From contig NW_022145538.1 of NCBI RefSeq assembly GCF_000002235.5, positions 186,001-250,000 of the forward strand: DNA of 64,000 nt, read 5' to 3'. A model generated the notes under the pieces. That model saw only the letters and a list, made by a program, of their open reading frames with translations, ran no database searches and was not told the DNA's origin. The stretch comes from Strongylocentrotus purpuratus. Taxonomy: Eukaryota; Echinodermata; Echinoidea; Camarodonta; Strongylocentrotidae. The position numbers and the translations under genes were made by a program. Shown here in pieces: positions 1 to 12,212 of the stretch (the stretch's first letter is position 1; each line of letters starts with the position of its first letter).

Positions 1-65
1 GGGACACACCACATGATGACCCGGAAGGGCTTCTGGGGGTTGCTGTCGGTAGACATTCCGACACC
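1..65 (-). CDS. Sulfotransferase-like gene, 5' coding exon (paralogue 1, cut by window edge)
   Basis: Read on the minus strand, a pyrimidine-rich tract ending in AG (67-66) is followed by an exon starting at 65. An ATG at 56-54 opens a frame beginning MSTDSNPQKPFRVIMWCVP, which runs off position 1. RVIMWCVP is the start of the P-loop (5'-phosphosulfate-binding) strand of a PAPS-dependent sulfotransferase, and it is nearly identical to the exon at 15076-15174. Family knowledge: these enzymes transfer sulfate from PAPS to an acceptor; invertebrate members are often listed as sulfotransferase-domain or branched-chain-aminotransferase-like proteins. The ATG is inside this exon, so any upstream exon would be untranslated. 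The rest of the gene lies left of the window. Together with 12213-15174 it forms a head-to-tail tandem pair. The substrate is unknown. Confidence 0.72.
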
Positions 66-1130
66 CTGCATACAACAGAATATCATTAATGAGATTATAT
101 AAGAATAAGATGATTATACGAAAAAAGTAAATTCACCAAAAGAGATTCAGAGGCTAAGATGATTTATTATTTCTTTATTGCAACCAAAACTCGAGGTTAG
201 ATTTTTAAAAATGATGCAAAGAAGTATAAAGGGAGAGATTCCCAGCATTGTTTCATTAATAAGGCGCAATCAAAAGAGACAGGGCATTAATCATAATACA
301 TATGCCAATAACACAAGAATGATATGTAAAGCGTTGGCCACAACCGGCCGTGCGTGTTTTTAGTCCGTACGGTTTTTGGGGAGGCCACGGCCGCCACGTT
401 TTTCTGAAAACGTAGAGGGAGTGGCAAAGGCAGGGAGGGAGTACCGGGCTCGCACGTCACACGCACTGGGGTTAATCGGTAGCCCGAACGCAGCCCGAAC
501 GCAGCGAAAGTTCCTCGTGCACTAAAAGTCCTACGGTGTGTCTGCGTGCTCAAAAATCCGTACGGAGTCGGTACTCACCACGTACCGATACCCAAATTTT
601 GCCCACGTTTTTGCACGTAGACAGCACGCACTTGCAAGTACGGCGGGATGTGACCACCGCATAACGCTATGCAGAACTAAACTGTAAGATATATGTCATG
701 GAAAACAACAATTTTTATTTTCAAAATCCATGCCAGCCTTTACCCTGTACCATTGATATCATTATTACCCTACACTGAATCATGATTATATTTCAGTTGT
801 ACTCACTTTTGTAGAACTACGTATATAGCACGGTAAAAAAGCCTATGATCGAAGTATTAGCAGCAAGAATAGGGATGCTCGATTCGATGGTAGTAGGCTA
901 CTGTATGACGGGGATACTTTAAACGTCTTAAGACGTTCGATGACAAGACGAATTCTTTGCATCAATGCACACGTATTCATGCTATTATGTGAGCATAATA
1001 GTTGTGCGAGAAGAGAGTTTGCTCATCTTCTTAGGGTGTTATTTTAAGGTGATTCACAGTGTACGTGTGTGTGAGTCTGGGACTCGTATTCATGAAACAT
1101 TACTGACCAAATTGAAAATCTAGGCATGGA
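66..1130. other. Non-coding stretch
   Basis: Upstream intron or flank of the first sulfotransferase. 330-660 is relatively GC-rich with repeated CCGTACGG/CGTGC motifs. I see no gene or RNA. Confidence 0.5.
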
Positions 1131-1139
1131 GTAGTACTC

Positions 1140-1432
1140 CTGGGGGTGTTTCACAAAGACTAAGATCGACTTAAGTTGGACTTAACTATGGCAGGCCATT
1201 CATGCCATCATTTACTATCACCGTTTCCTGGCATTGATCTCTAAAGGAAAGTACAAATCATGGTCACAAAATCTACAGAATTTATATTTCTTGATATTTC
1301 ATTAGTGAAGGTAAAAATACTATCTAAAGAACATAATTGAGAGACCAATGATGAGAGCAGCCAGTGGCATGAATGGCCTGCCCTAGTTAAATCCCACCTA
1401 AAGTCGATCTTAGTCTTTGTGAAACACCCCTG
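1140..1432. mobile_element. MITE, GGGGTGTTTCACAAAGAC inverted ends
   Basis: Inverted arms of about 65 bp (1142-1207 and 1367-1432) spell GGGTGTTTCACAAAGACTAA and the complement. They include GCAGGCCATTCATGCC and its mirror. No transposase, and no clear target duplication. Confidence 0.75.
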
Positions 1433-1652
1433 GTCTACATAGCACCGAAGTGCTCGTGCTCGTCGTCCAGGTTACTGGTTCTAAACAACAGAGAATGCCT
1501 ATGAGGTTCACTGCGAAATTATTTAAGCAACGATCTGCATGGAGCAGCTAGGCTTATCCAGTGTTTGGCGCTGGTGTGATCACCACACCATTATTTAGCG
1601 CAAAGTCGTTTAGAACTAGCATAGTATACTTCTTAAATGATATATTGTAAAC

Positions 1653-1705
1653 CAGGCGCGGATCCAGGATTTTCCAATAGGGGGGGGGGGGGGGGGGGGG
1701 GGGGG
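1653..1705 (+). mobile_element. Solo hAT-like end with G25 run
   Basis: CAGGCGCGGATCCAGGATTT then AATA and about 25 G. The other end was not located. Confidence 0.55.
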
Positions 1706-2899
1706 CCGGAAATTCGAAATTCGCGCAGACCGTTATTTAAACTTACCAATACTGACAAGGTCATATTAGAAGCACTGTACTTTAATAGTGTACTGGTACC
1801 TACAAGCGGGCACAATTATTTTGGAAAGGGAACATGCTCACGTCACATCTCTTGTCCGATATCAACATTCCCCGTTTTCAAGTTATGCTCGCGCGCAATT
1901 TTTTTGACATTTCCATCAGTGGGGGCTGAAGCCTCTTCCCCCAATATCTATTTCCTGGTTTAATAATTTGGCGAGTGAGCGGAAATTTGAGCTTATGTAT
2001 GTTGTGAAAAGTGTTAATTGTCACCAAAATATACGAGATAAGATATAACAAATGCATATTGGTAATTTTTAAATTTTCGGGGAAAGAGAGGCTGCAACCC
2101 AATCCCGCATTAACTGCAGGTGTTTTGAAATCAAATCAGACTCCCCAAAAAAGTATTAACCAAAACGCACGAATCCTGTTTCAAAAATCCAAAAAATGTC
2201 AGCTTCAGAGGGGGGCACATCACCCCTCAGACTCCCTCTAAAAGTATTAACCGAATTGCACGAATCCAGGTAAAAAAAAAAATCAGCTTCAGAGCTAGAG
2301 AGGAACCCCCCCCCACACACACACACACACACAGACACCCCCTGTGCACGCAAGCGTGAAATTAACGCTGGCGCTAATGCGTAAGCAGGGGCGGCGGAGC
2401 TATTTCCAAAGTGGAAAGCACATACAAAAAAGGGCACCTACAAAGCGAAATCTCAAAGCGAAAATATACATTTTTTTAGACATTGGTATATACCCTTTCA
2501 TTGTGATGCCATTATCAGTGACGATTTCAATATTTGTTTTTCTATATATATCATACAAGATATTGCTTAAGCATCACACTTTCGGCTGGGTGTGATTGTC
2601 TGAATATTCATTTGCGAGCGAGCAAAGCGAGCGAGAAAAAATGTAAGATCTGTGAGGTCGCAGAGTGAAAAATTACATCTTATAAAGAGGAAAAAAACAA
2701 ATCATGATGGGGTTATAAGCATCACGGAAGACTGAAAAAACATTTGTTTTAAAGTGACATATTGTATCATCTATAAATGCGAGCGAGCGAGCGACCTTTT
2801 TAGGGGAAATTACTCTTTGTCGCTTTATATTAGGTGCAAGACTAATGATGAGCAGGTTAGGGGCACGTGCCCCCCCCCCCGTGCCTACGTGCGAAAGGG

Positions 2900-3475
2900 A
2901 TAAAGACACTTATTAGAAAAGAAAAGGAGCATGTGTCAAGGTACAAAGAGTAATTATCAAAGGTTCAAACGGGGCACTTCTTACACCTGAAAGGAGGCAC
3001 TCACCAGAAATGAGATAGGGCACTTATGAGTATGGGAAATGGGCATTTGTTGACGGAAAAGGGGCATCCATCAGAAATTGATTTATCAGAGGTGAAAAGG
3101 GGCATTTATGAAAAGGGGATAGGTCCCTTATTAGAAAGGAAAAGGGACACGATTCAAAATAAAAGGGCAGTTAGCAAAGGTGAAAATGGGCACCCATCAT
3201 AGATGAAAAGAGTACTTATCAGGAGGGGAAGGGGTACTTTTCAAAGTAAAACGAGCATCTCTCATATTTGAATAGGGGCAATTATCGGAGGTGAAGAGCG
3301 CACTGAAGTAAAAAGAATTAACTTCTCATATATGAAAATGGTCATTTACCAGAGATGAAAAGGGACACTTTTTATTATGAAGGGCCTCATTTTTCTAAAT
3401 AGCCCTTATCAGATAGGAAAGGGGGCACATGTGTTGATGAAATGTGCGCTTATCCGAGTTAAAAAGGGGAAGGGG
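2900..3475. repeat. Degenerate minisatellite, about 35-bp unit
   Basis: A loose unit of the form GGGGCAC-TTATCAGA-GGTGAAAA recurs about 15 times with many substitutions and indels, ending near a G-run at 3507. Confidence 0.7.
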
Positions 3476-3791
3476 CACTTCTTTACAAAGTAAAAGTGGC
3501 CCTTTGGGGGGGGGGGGGTACTTAAAGAGTGGGGCGAACTTTGCCCCCTACCCCTGCCACCCGACCCATCATCTGAAAATCCAAAATGATGTTGTAGGGG
3601 CCGGGCGCGGCTTTATCATGAGTGCTTTTATGTGAACTTCTTTTTTATAAATATATTGTGCTGGATTCCGACCCAGATTGCACACTCTAAAATGATAGTA
3701 TGATCATCCCAATACGCTTGTAGTTCACGTATGCACCCCTTCCTCTTAATCCGTCGTTACCGTCACTGCCATTTACGTATGGCCGGCCGGC

Positions 3792-5446
3792 GTATTTTTT
3801 ATTTACACGCTAGCGAGGGGAATTTCTCGATTAATTCCAATGAAACCGCTTAAAATTCCAATGAAACCGCTCGCGAAGAGTCTAGCCTAGATCGGAGAGC
3901 TCGCTAGTGCTATACGCTAGTGTGAATTTACATCCAGGAGAAAGTTTGCTTAACTTTTTCTTGAAACACTTGAACGGTTATGGAAACTGTTTGTGTTTCT
4001 AATCTCCAAATATTAATATTATTCTTCATCAAATATAAAACATTTATTTCTACTGTGATATGTAAAGGCACGAACTTACGTTAATACATACCCAACCAAG
4101 AAGGTGCACCATGGTAATACATTTTAACAAACACATCAACATGTTACCTAGACAACTCATCACCATAGCCATAACCATAGCCAAAACCATAATGATACAT
4201 GTAAAATATAGATTGAAGCAATTCTCGTCAGTTGGCTGTATCCTGAGTGTGATTTATATAATGGATTTTGAGTAACATTTGCATCTACCTGTAGTTGAAG
4301 AATAGATACAGTGTATAACATCAATTAAGTTGGAGTTCAATTGGAAGGAAGTAACGAGGAATATTAAAGCAAGGGAGACTGGGAGATGAGGAATGCAGGA
4401 AGTTAGAAATTGAGAGATTACTCGCGAGATAGCCTTGCATTAATGAATCCTTTATATAATGTTGTCTTGAGAGAAAGTAGACGATTTTTTTAATATTGGA
4501 GATTAGTGCAAGTATTAGATATATTGGAAATAGAATTAATGAGAAAGTTATTTTTTATCAAGATCAATACATGGGGGGGGGGGGCACCATCAAAATAGGG
4601 CACTTTCTGGAATAAGATGCACCTACAAAGGGAAACATCAAAATGTAAATCTACCATATTAAGACATTGATAGACGTACGCGTAACGCATGTCACACACA
4701 GAAAAATGAGAAGAAAAGAAAGAATAATGTTTTTAAAAAAGAAGATAGAGGAAAAGGAGAGAGACAGAGAGAGGGAGAGAAAGAAAGAAAGAAAGAAAAA
4801 AGGAAGAACATGAAACTTTACTTTACACTTAGGCCTACATATTACATTTCCGACTGAGTTGGATCGACATGTGCTTAAGTAGTCTGCGGACAAAAGTACA
4901 ACAATACGAAAACAGAAGTTATATGAAATTGTCTTTAAGAGAGAAAGAGAGGTTAAATTCTAAAATGAAATGAAAGGGGTTATGTGACTCTCAAGGAGGA
5001 AATTACAATTTCTATCGCTCATGACGACTATTTGGAATTTCCTAATTTTTTTAAAGTTCAAGAACTTCCTGGGGCTCCGCCCCATGCAAGACTCCCGGCA
5101 ACAGCAAATTATTTACACAATTTCTTGCTGTCTGCTGCCTCGAGATCACTGGATCAAAGAAAGGTAACATATAGCAAGAATCCCTATTCAGTGAAGGATT
5201 TATCCCTTTTATTATTAAAGACTCCCGACAAAGACTCTCCCCCTGCAATATTGGAGAGAGTTTTATGTAGTTTAAGCTTCTAACAACCACGCCCGTGGAC
5301 CTTTTATTATTTACACAAAGGTAAAAGTGTATAGCAAGAATCCCTATTCAGTGAAGGATTCACCTTTTTTATGCAGATGCTTCTTCTACCATTCTTGACC
5401 AAAAGTGCGTTTCAAACTCAATGATATGGGCATCATCCCATTGAAT
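3792..5446. mobile_element. Inverted, truncated copy A of the 26.4-28.5 kb TIR element
   Basis: Begins GCGTATTTTTTATTTACACG and matches the reverse complement of 28506 down to about 26640 along most of its length. Shared blocks include the ATGGTGCACC region (about 4110 and 28195), the GA-rich tract (about 4740 and 27530) and CTGCTGCCTCGAG (5130 and 26900, 27155). The other TIR is absent. Near 3850 a small tandem copy of AATTCCAATGAAACCGCT is added. Confidence 0.75.
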
Positions 5447-6120
5447 GTTGTGTCCAGTGTTACGGGTTTGTTTTGCTACTTGCTGCCTAATCTGAGGGCT
5501 CTGTTGTGCTCTTTAAAAAGAGGACACAATAGGGGCAGCGCAATTTAAATATCAAGGAATGTATTAGAATTTATTTCTAAAATGAAATGAAAGGGATATT
5601 TGACTTTCAAGAGCAATAAAAACTCTAATCCATCCCTTGAAATTTAAATTGCACTGCCCCCTTTCAGTGTGCTATTTTCAAAGAGCACAAAAAGGCTTCA
5701 AATTGAAGATTCCATCGTATAAAATTGTCTATAAGAGAGAAAGAGAGCCTTATTTCTGAAATGAAAGGGCTATTTGACTTTCAAGAGCGATAAAAACTCT
5801 AATCCATCCCTTGGAATTTAAATTGCACTGCCCCATTCAGTGTGCCATTTTCAAAGAGCACAAAAAGGCTTCAGATTGAAGATTCCATTTCATAAAATTG
5901 TCTATAAGAGAGAAAAAGAGTTTATTTCGAGAGAAAAAATGAAATGAAAGGGCTATTTGACAAGAGCCCTTTCATTTCATTTTAGAAATAACCTCTCTTC
6001 CTCTCTTATAGACAATTTTCTCTCTTGAAAGTCAATAACCCTTTCATTTCATTTTAGAAATAACCTCTTTTTTCTCCTAAAGACAATTTCTCTCTTGAAA
6101 AGGCTCTGCCAGGCCCCTCA
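5447..6120. repeat. Tandem and inverted duplications of about 180-bp units
   Basis: Two units at about 5575-5760 and 5760-5940 share GAAATGAAAGGG.. ACTCTAATCCATCCCTT.. GAGCACAAAAAGGCTTC.. GTCTATAAGAGAGAAA. From about 5965 the same motifs return in inverted orientation (CCCTTTCATTTCATTTTAGA), twice. The unit motif also occurs inside copy A (about 4935-4985). Confidence 0.75.
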
Positions 6121-7376
6121 AGCTCTGCCATGTTGTATGGATCCATTAGAAAGCAAAATAAGCCCACTCAATAATTAATATATATTAAAACGCCATAGCG
6201 ATTCATCCAAATAAGAAATCCACGTAAGAGGCATTTTGAAAGTTTTAAGAAAATTCCTTCAAATTCCAGGATATTGGATGTTATTTTTCAGGAAACTCTA
6301 TTAAAACGAGTGGAAGCACTGGCGGTTCTGTTTTTTTTTAAACTGTAACAATTCTCCTTGGATCAGATATAGACCCAAAACAAGCCTCATTATCTTCAGT
6401 ATACAAGTGTCATTTCGGACCTTACAGCTTTCATAGAAATCGCTTCTGGACCGTCAAAGAAAAAGTTTGAGAACCCCTGGTCTACGCATTATACACATCA
6501 GGACCAACTTGACAACTTGACAAAAATTTGAGGGGGGTTCGACCCCCCCCCCCCCCCCTGCGTACGCGCCTGCATGTGCATCCCTTCCTCCTTATTCCCT
6601 TATCCATCGTTACCGTCACTACCATTTTAGTAGGGCCGGCCCCTCCTTTTAACGACTCCCAAGCCATCAAGAATGACCCCATAATAATCCATTATTTATG
6701 GATTACCATTCTGCCGTTCTTTGGAGGGGCCGGGCGCGGCCTTTTCAGAAGTGTTTCTACACTAACCTTTTCATGCACTCCGGCTTAACATAAACAAGCA
6801 CTGGGCTAAGATTTTTTTGAAAAGAAGCATAATTTAGACTCAGTTTCGCATAACCTAAAAATAAGAATACGGCCAGTCACCCCTCCCCCCTTCCCTCAAT
6901 GCATCCGCCTTTACGCACCCCCCTTCCCCTTGTCTTTCCCTTATTCGTCGTTACTGTCACTAATTTTTAGTGCCGTTTCGTTGTCTTTCTTTCTCCCCGG
7001 CTCCTCTCTTCTTTTTCTTTCCTCTTTTTTGAACTCTCTCTCTTTTCTTTACTTTTTTGTTCTCTTTCTTTTATCTTCTTCTTTCCCCCCCCCCATTTTT
7101 TCCCCCTCTTTTTCCTTCTCAATTTTTTTGCGCCGCCAATAGGGGGGGGGGGGGCCGCGGCCGTTTCGGCCCACCCCTGGATCCGCCACTGTGTAAACGT
7201 TGTTTATCCCTTTACTCTTCTCCAGCTGACTGAGCTTTTTATTGTCAATTATATTGTGACGGGCTCAGGGTGTGCCCATTTATCAAGCCACTTTGGCTTT
7301 TACAAATGCACCTTTTTCCATCCTATACTTTTAGTAGATTTAATCATGTCTTCTTTTTCTTTTCTTTTTTCAAATG

Positions 7377-7377
<1 letters not shown>

Positions 7378-7436
<59 letters not shown>

Positions 7437-7552
7437 CAATGTATTTTTCTTTGGCTATGTTTTACAACATATATATTTCAATGTATTTTTCTTTGCCTAT
7501 GTTTTACAACATATATATTTCAATGTATTTTTCTTTGCCTATGTTTTACAAC
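7378..7552. repeat. (TA)n followed by three 42-bp tandem units
   Basis: TA dinucleotides run 7378-7433. Units starting TTTCAATGTATTTTTCTTTG occur at 7434, 7476 and 7518. The following AATAAAGTTCAATTCAATAA (7587-7606) looks like a LINE 3' tail. Confidence 0.88.
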
Positions 7553-7910
7553 AATGTATAATGTCATTTTTACTGTGATTGGAATCAATAAAGTTCAATT
7601 CAATAAATGGAAATAGTCCAAGCCAAATAAATCGGTTTACTAATATATTCAAATTTAAGGAAGTTTCTTTCCCGGGAACCCATAGTGACGATTTACTCCA
7701 TTACCCTATCATTAATGATTGAACTACAACACTTGGAATCCAGTCTGCATAAAATGTGTATTGCTATGTCGGGCAAGCCTCGGGTGAGCTTTAATGTTTT
7801 CAAGAACAAACTTTGTTTAAAAAGTCGGCAAAGCATTTGAATTATGTTAGTAAAACTGTTAATTTTGCCCCATAAATTATCGACCAGAATATCTAGAATT
7901 TAGCCAATCT

Positions 7911-8070
7911 GGGTCCTGTCTTAGAAACGGTTGCGATTAACCGCAACTTATGTACGATTGTTATCAATCGCAACTACGTACTTAAGAGATGGAAGACTGT
8001 AAACTTGCGACAGATTGAGGGACTCGAGATTGTTTCGGATCAATCGCAACTTTTGATGAGACGGGGCCCA
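7911..8070. mobile_element. Possible MITE, ATCGCAAC inverted arms
   Basis: GGGTCCTGTCTTAGAAACGG at the left and GATGAGACGGGGCCC at the right bracket repeated CAATCGCAAC and GTTGCGATT motifs. Similar right-end fragments occur near 17000 (CAACGGGGTCC) and 46250 (GGGCCCCGTCTTACAAAGAG). Confidence 0.5.
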
Positions 8071-8117
8071 GATCATTACATTAAATTAATTATAACTCAA
8101 AAAGAGATCAGCTAGAC

Positions 8118-8431
8118 CTGGGGGTGTTTCACAAAGATCCTAAGTAGAACTTAACACTAAGTTGGACTTTAAAATTATGGACAGCCATTGGAGCCTTAAA
8201 ATGAAATACATTCAAAAGCAGAAATTCAAGTATTTTAGACTTTTTATAAATTCCACATCCAGAACATGAAATCTCCTTAATGATAGAAAATATGAATGAT
8301 TTGAATCAACATTTTATGCCTTTCAAAATAACTTTTACAAAATATTTTCAAAGATGCTAATGGCTTTCCATAATTTTTAAGTCCAACTTAGAGATAAGTT
8401 CAACTTAGGATCTTTGTGAAACACCCCCCAG
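8118..8431. mobile_element. MITE, same GGGGTGTTTCACAAAGA family
   Basis: Inverted ends GGGGGTGTTTCACAAAGATC and GATCTTTGTGAAACACCCCC bracket about 310 bp. Internal arms AAGTTGGACTTTAAAATTAT and a complement are also visible. It is a second member of the family at 1140-1432. Confidence 0.75.
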
Positions 8432-9472
8432 AACAAGTATGAAGTGAAATAACACGGTTGACGTAAACTTATCTAATTAACTCCACCATACTTGATAAAG
8501 ATTGGGAAAGCACAGTAACAAATATCCCTGGACATGCCAAACACATGCACTTGCTCTTTTGTATAGGACTAACACCAAGTATAAGATTTAGAGAAGCATA
8601 TAATTACATCATGTTTTATTCTTCACTTGCTGTGAAAATTGATTATAATACTTTCAATTAATGTTCTGCTCGATCGCAATTTAGTTTCGCGAAGCCCAAT
8701 ATCAAGTATAGGTCATAAGCAAAACTTCGAAAAAATGAAGAAAAAATTAAATAAGATTTCAGTGTCCTTTTAGTATGCTACAAATACGCAAATTGAGTTT
8801 ATATTTAGCATGCATCAATAAAAAATGTCCAATATAGTGTAATCCAAGAGAAATTAGGCTCAAATGTCAACGTTGAGCTTATTGAATATCGCTGTAACTA
8901 TACGCTACATTACTAAACAAAATACTTATCATATTGAAGAAAAAGGTAAATCATAAATTTACGTCCAGGTCTGTAAAGGATATAACCAGGCGCGGATCCA
9001 CGGGCCGATTCTACCGGCCCGGGCCCCCCCCCCCCCTAGCCTCCCAAACCGGTAAAAATTAGGATAGTAACGTAAATTTTACCTTTAAAAAAAACAAAGA
9101 AAAACGCCCCCCCCCCCCCCGACCTGCCAGTGACACAAATGCGGCATCAAAATATTTGTGCTTCTCTGACCGTAATTAAATGCCTAAAACCCCTGAGCTT
9201 CCTGGGGCTCCGCCCCCTGAACCCCCACACCAATTTACGCTCGTTACCCTCTACCTGATCGTAAATACTTTAGCCCCCCCCCCCCCCCACTTTGATAAAT
9301 GTTCCGCGGGACCTGTGTATATAATATATACGCATACAACACTGATCTTTATGATGTCTTTAACGTGTTCTTCTCCCCTTGCAAACGAGAAAGAAACAAG
9401 GTCATTAAAAGGGATTAAGCGACAAATAATGATTGTGATTCTGATGCGAATATTTGGTTGAATAAGCACTGC

Positions 9473-9680
9473 TATTCACCAGAATCTTCTTTGTAAAAAC
9501 AACTTTTACAAATCTCAGCCATGCTTACTGAGTTGAGACGTTCCATTCAATTTAAAATACTCATTAAAGAATACACTTCTCCTAATCTGAAAGTGATCTT
9601 ACAACACAGTGGCAGAATTGCATGGCTGAGATTTGTAAAATTCGTTTTTACAAAGAAGATTCTGGTGAAAAGCATTGCTT
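9473..9680. mobile_element. Palindromic MITE nested in the 8987-10561 element
   Basis: Arms CACCAGAATCTTCTTTGTAA and AAAGAAGATTCTGGTG continue to GCCATGC/GCATGGC, about 45 bp each. Flanking AAGCACTGCT and AAGCATTGCT may be a diverged duplication. Confidence 0.7.
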
Positions 9681-9719
9681 ATACCATGGACCTATTACGT
9701 AATAGGTCCATGCTTATAC
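9678..9719. repeat. 28-bp perfect palindrome with 7-bp direct flanks
   Basis: 9685-9712 reads CATGGACCTATTAC followed by its exact complement GTAATAGGTCCATG. CTTATAC flanks it on both sides (9678-9684 and 9713-9719). Confidence 0.85.
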
Positions 9720-10019
9720 AAAAAAATCCTTGCATCAATTTGAATCACAATGATCATTTTGTCGCATGATCCTTTTATTAAATAACCTTGTTTTCTTTTT
9801 TATTTGCAGGGGGAGAAGAAGCTATGTCACGTTAAGAAATCATAAAGATCAGTTGTATTATGCGTATATACATAATTATGATAACAGAACAAAATGTTGA
9901 TTATCAGAATGTCATTTGGGAATACCTCTATACAAATACCCGATCTAAATGTGCCGATACCACATTGTCTTTAGCCCGTATCAGTATTAGTACGAGCCAA
10001 TATAAAGTTATTGTTCTTT

Positions 10020-10285
10020 ATTCAGTTTAGTATAATGCTTTTCCTCAAAAATAGTTTCGCTATTTTTTAGGGTTCAGACGCTAAGAAATGGTTTCAAAGT
10101 TACATTACACAAACCCTGAACCATTGCATAATGATGGTGGTTCTCTCTCTCTCTCTCTCTCTCTCGCTATTTATTTTAATCATGCATTATCAACTACATA
10201 TAAAGCAGCAACAAAAAACTTTGGGTTATCTGGGATAGGTGAAAGTGAGAGTTAAAAAGAAAGTCATGCTAAAACGGCGCTTCAC
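10020..10285. repeat. Dispersed repeat block shared with 20275-20530
   Basis: Both copies read TATAATGCTTTTCCTCAAAA, CGCTAAGAAATGG, a (TC)n run, AATCATGCATTATCAACTAC and AAAGTCATGCTAAAACGGCG. This copy is internal to the hAT-like element 8987-10561. Confidence 0.85.
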
Positions 10286-11084
10286 CTCCCCACCCCCCCC
10301 CCTCGAAAAAAAGGAGAAGAAATTAGTGGTTTTCTTCTCCAGCACCCCCCCCCCCTCCCCCGCTTTAATATTCACCGGCAGGCTGAGTCGGCGCAAACAT
10401 GTTCCCAAAAAACTGGACCCCTAAACAAATATATGAACTCTTATCCACCCCCCCCCCCACCCCCCGCTCATTCACCGTTCGCCGGCTGGCTGATTCGCCG
10501 CTAATATTTTCTCAAGATTTGGGCCCCCCCCCCCTCTTGCCGCCGGCTGGATCCGCCCCTGGATATAACCATATGTCTAGACCACATAACGTCAGAAATA
10601 TGTATTCGACTTGGCTCCTGTGTCAAACTCTCCGATTTCAAGACGTAGTGCTGAATAAGAGTTTTCATACACAAATAATTATAACTATATATTCTTTGAT
10701 AAATATAATGTGTGTTGATCAGAAGTAGAAAGAACATTGATATTTTTAGAAATCGAGAGCAATTCATGGACAGAAAATCACAAACCACAAAATATACACA
10801 ATCCATTGTAATCAAGTCATTGCTGTGACCTGTGATTTATTTCATTTTTGCGTTCATTTTGTCAATAATTTATAAGAAGCGACTTTTTCCATATATCTAA
10901 CGTAGTTCATACCCTTTTGTCAATGCCTAGACACAAAATAACAGCTCAAATACAAAAAGCATACGGTAAAATAAATATCACTTTCTTGAAGTGACATACT
11001 ATTATCATTAATATATATTTGTTATACTGTTTGTATTAGCAATGCGATTTTGATTTCCTAATGATAATTGTACGAAATATGGCA

Positions 11085-11480
11085 TATTTCAATTTCAATT
11101 TTCAATTTCATTTATTTCCACAGATTCATAAAAGACAATATAATTTACGATCAAATATAAAAGCATTAAAACAACAGATTAGCCTGCAGAGGCGGTGATA
11201 AAAAAAACACAGAGGTTTATCGGGGATCATCCCCTACTTAAAATTAAAATATTAGAATACAATTATTTAAAAAAAATCAAACAATAAACACATACAAAAA
11301 CATATATAAATATCATTAGCAATTCTATGTGTGAGGTGAGTAGTATCATTTCATTATTTGGAGCAAAAGCCTTCATTTTTCGAATGAAAGATATATCAAT
11401 AACGAGTTATACAACAACTTTGTTAAAGCACCTATCTAAAATGCAGTGAGATCTGAAAATAAAATAAAATTTAAAACTAA
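11085..11480 (-). repeat. LINE-like 3' fragment (possible)
   Basis: On the minus strand the block ends GGAAATAAATGAAATTGAAA with repeated AAATTG, typical of a LINE tail. No open frame remains. Confidence 0.4.
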
Positions 11481-11764
11481 CTAAACTGCTCCATGATAAA
11501 ATCAAATTCATGATATTTTGTTGACTTAAGTATGGGAAATATATTCATAAACCTTTTAAGAGACTCGATCAATGCCAATATGAACGTAGCATTTCAAATT
11601 TCCTTGTCATGCTGACTTGGACAAAACAACTGTCTCAGCTCATAAATATGTCAGACGTGTCTGTTGTATTGTTTGAGAAGCATTACCGCCAGTGGCGTTA
11701 GTTGGGTGGTATGTCGGGAGTGTGACCCTTCTCCTCATACAGTCTTTGGCAAACAAAGGGCAAA

Positions 11765-11880
11765 TAGAGAGAGAGAGGTGAAAGAGAGAGAGAGAGAGAG
11801 AGAGGGGGAGGGGTGAGATGGAGGGAGAAAGGGCAGAGAGCAAAAGAGAGAGAAAGGGGGCTAGCAAAAAAAAATGATGA
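11765..11880. repeat. GA-rich simple repeat
   Basis: (GA)n and GGGAG-rich stretch downstream of the sulfotransferase stop. There is no gene between it and the stop, only a candidate AATAAA at 11891-11886 (minus). Confidence 0.8.
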
Positions 11881-12212
11881 TATTGTTTATTACATCCAAG
11901 ATTCTTCATGCCCCAAACCATCAAATTAAATTGATCTACAGAGGCCTATAGAGTGCCAGTGCCCCCTCCACATGCGGGGATGGGATGCTACCATTTTACA
12001 TGTACGTATGTTGCATATTAGAAGAGAGGATATTACAGTCAAATGTACTTATTGTGTCATTGTTTAAACATCTTAACAAAACAGTCTAGTCAGTGTGTTC
12101 CTAACTTATACATGTTATTAAATATGGCTTCCAAATTACAACCTTAATGACCTTACCTATCATAATTACATACAGATCAGAAATACGTATTCGTTTCATC
12201 ATGCACTATCAA

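Larger units (their letters stand above)
8987..10561. mobile_element. hAT-like non-autonomous element with TSD GATATAAC
   Basis: The left end CAGGCGCGGATCCA and right end GGATCCGCCCCTG are imperfect inverted termini. They are flanked by identical 8-bp repeats GATATAAC at 8979-8986 and 10562-10569. CAG..CTG termini with 8-bp duplications are the hAT superfamily signature. The interior holds C-runs, a palindromic MITE (9473-9680), a 28-bp palindrome and a block shared with 20275-20530. There is no transposase. Confidence 0.85.

Noticed and set aside
1633..1963. Gly-rich and Pro-rich frames across the G25 run
   Set aside because: Homopolymer translation inside a repeat end; no domain.
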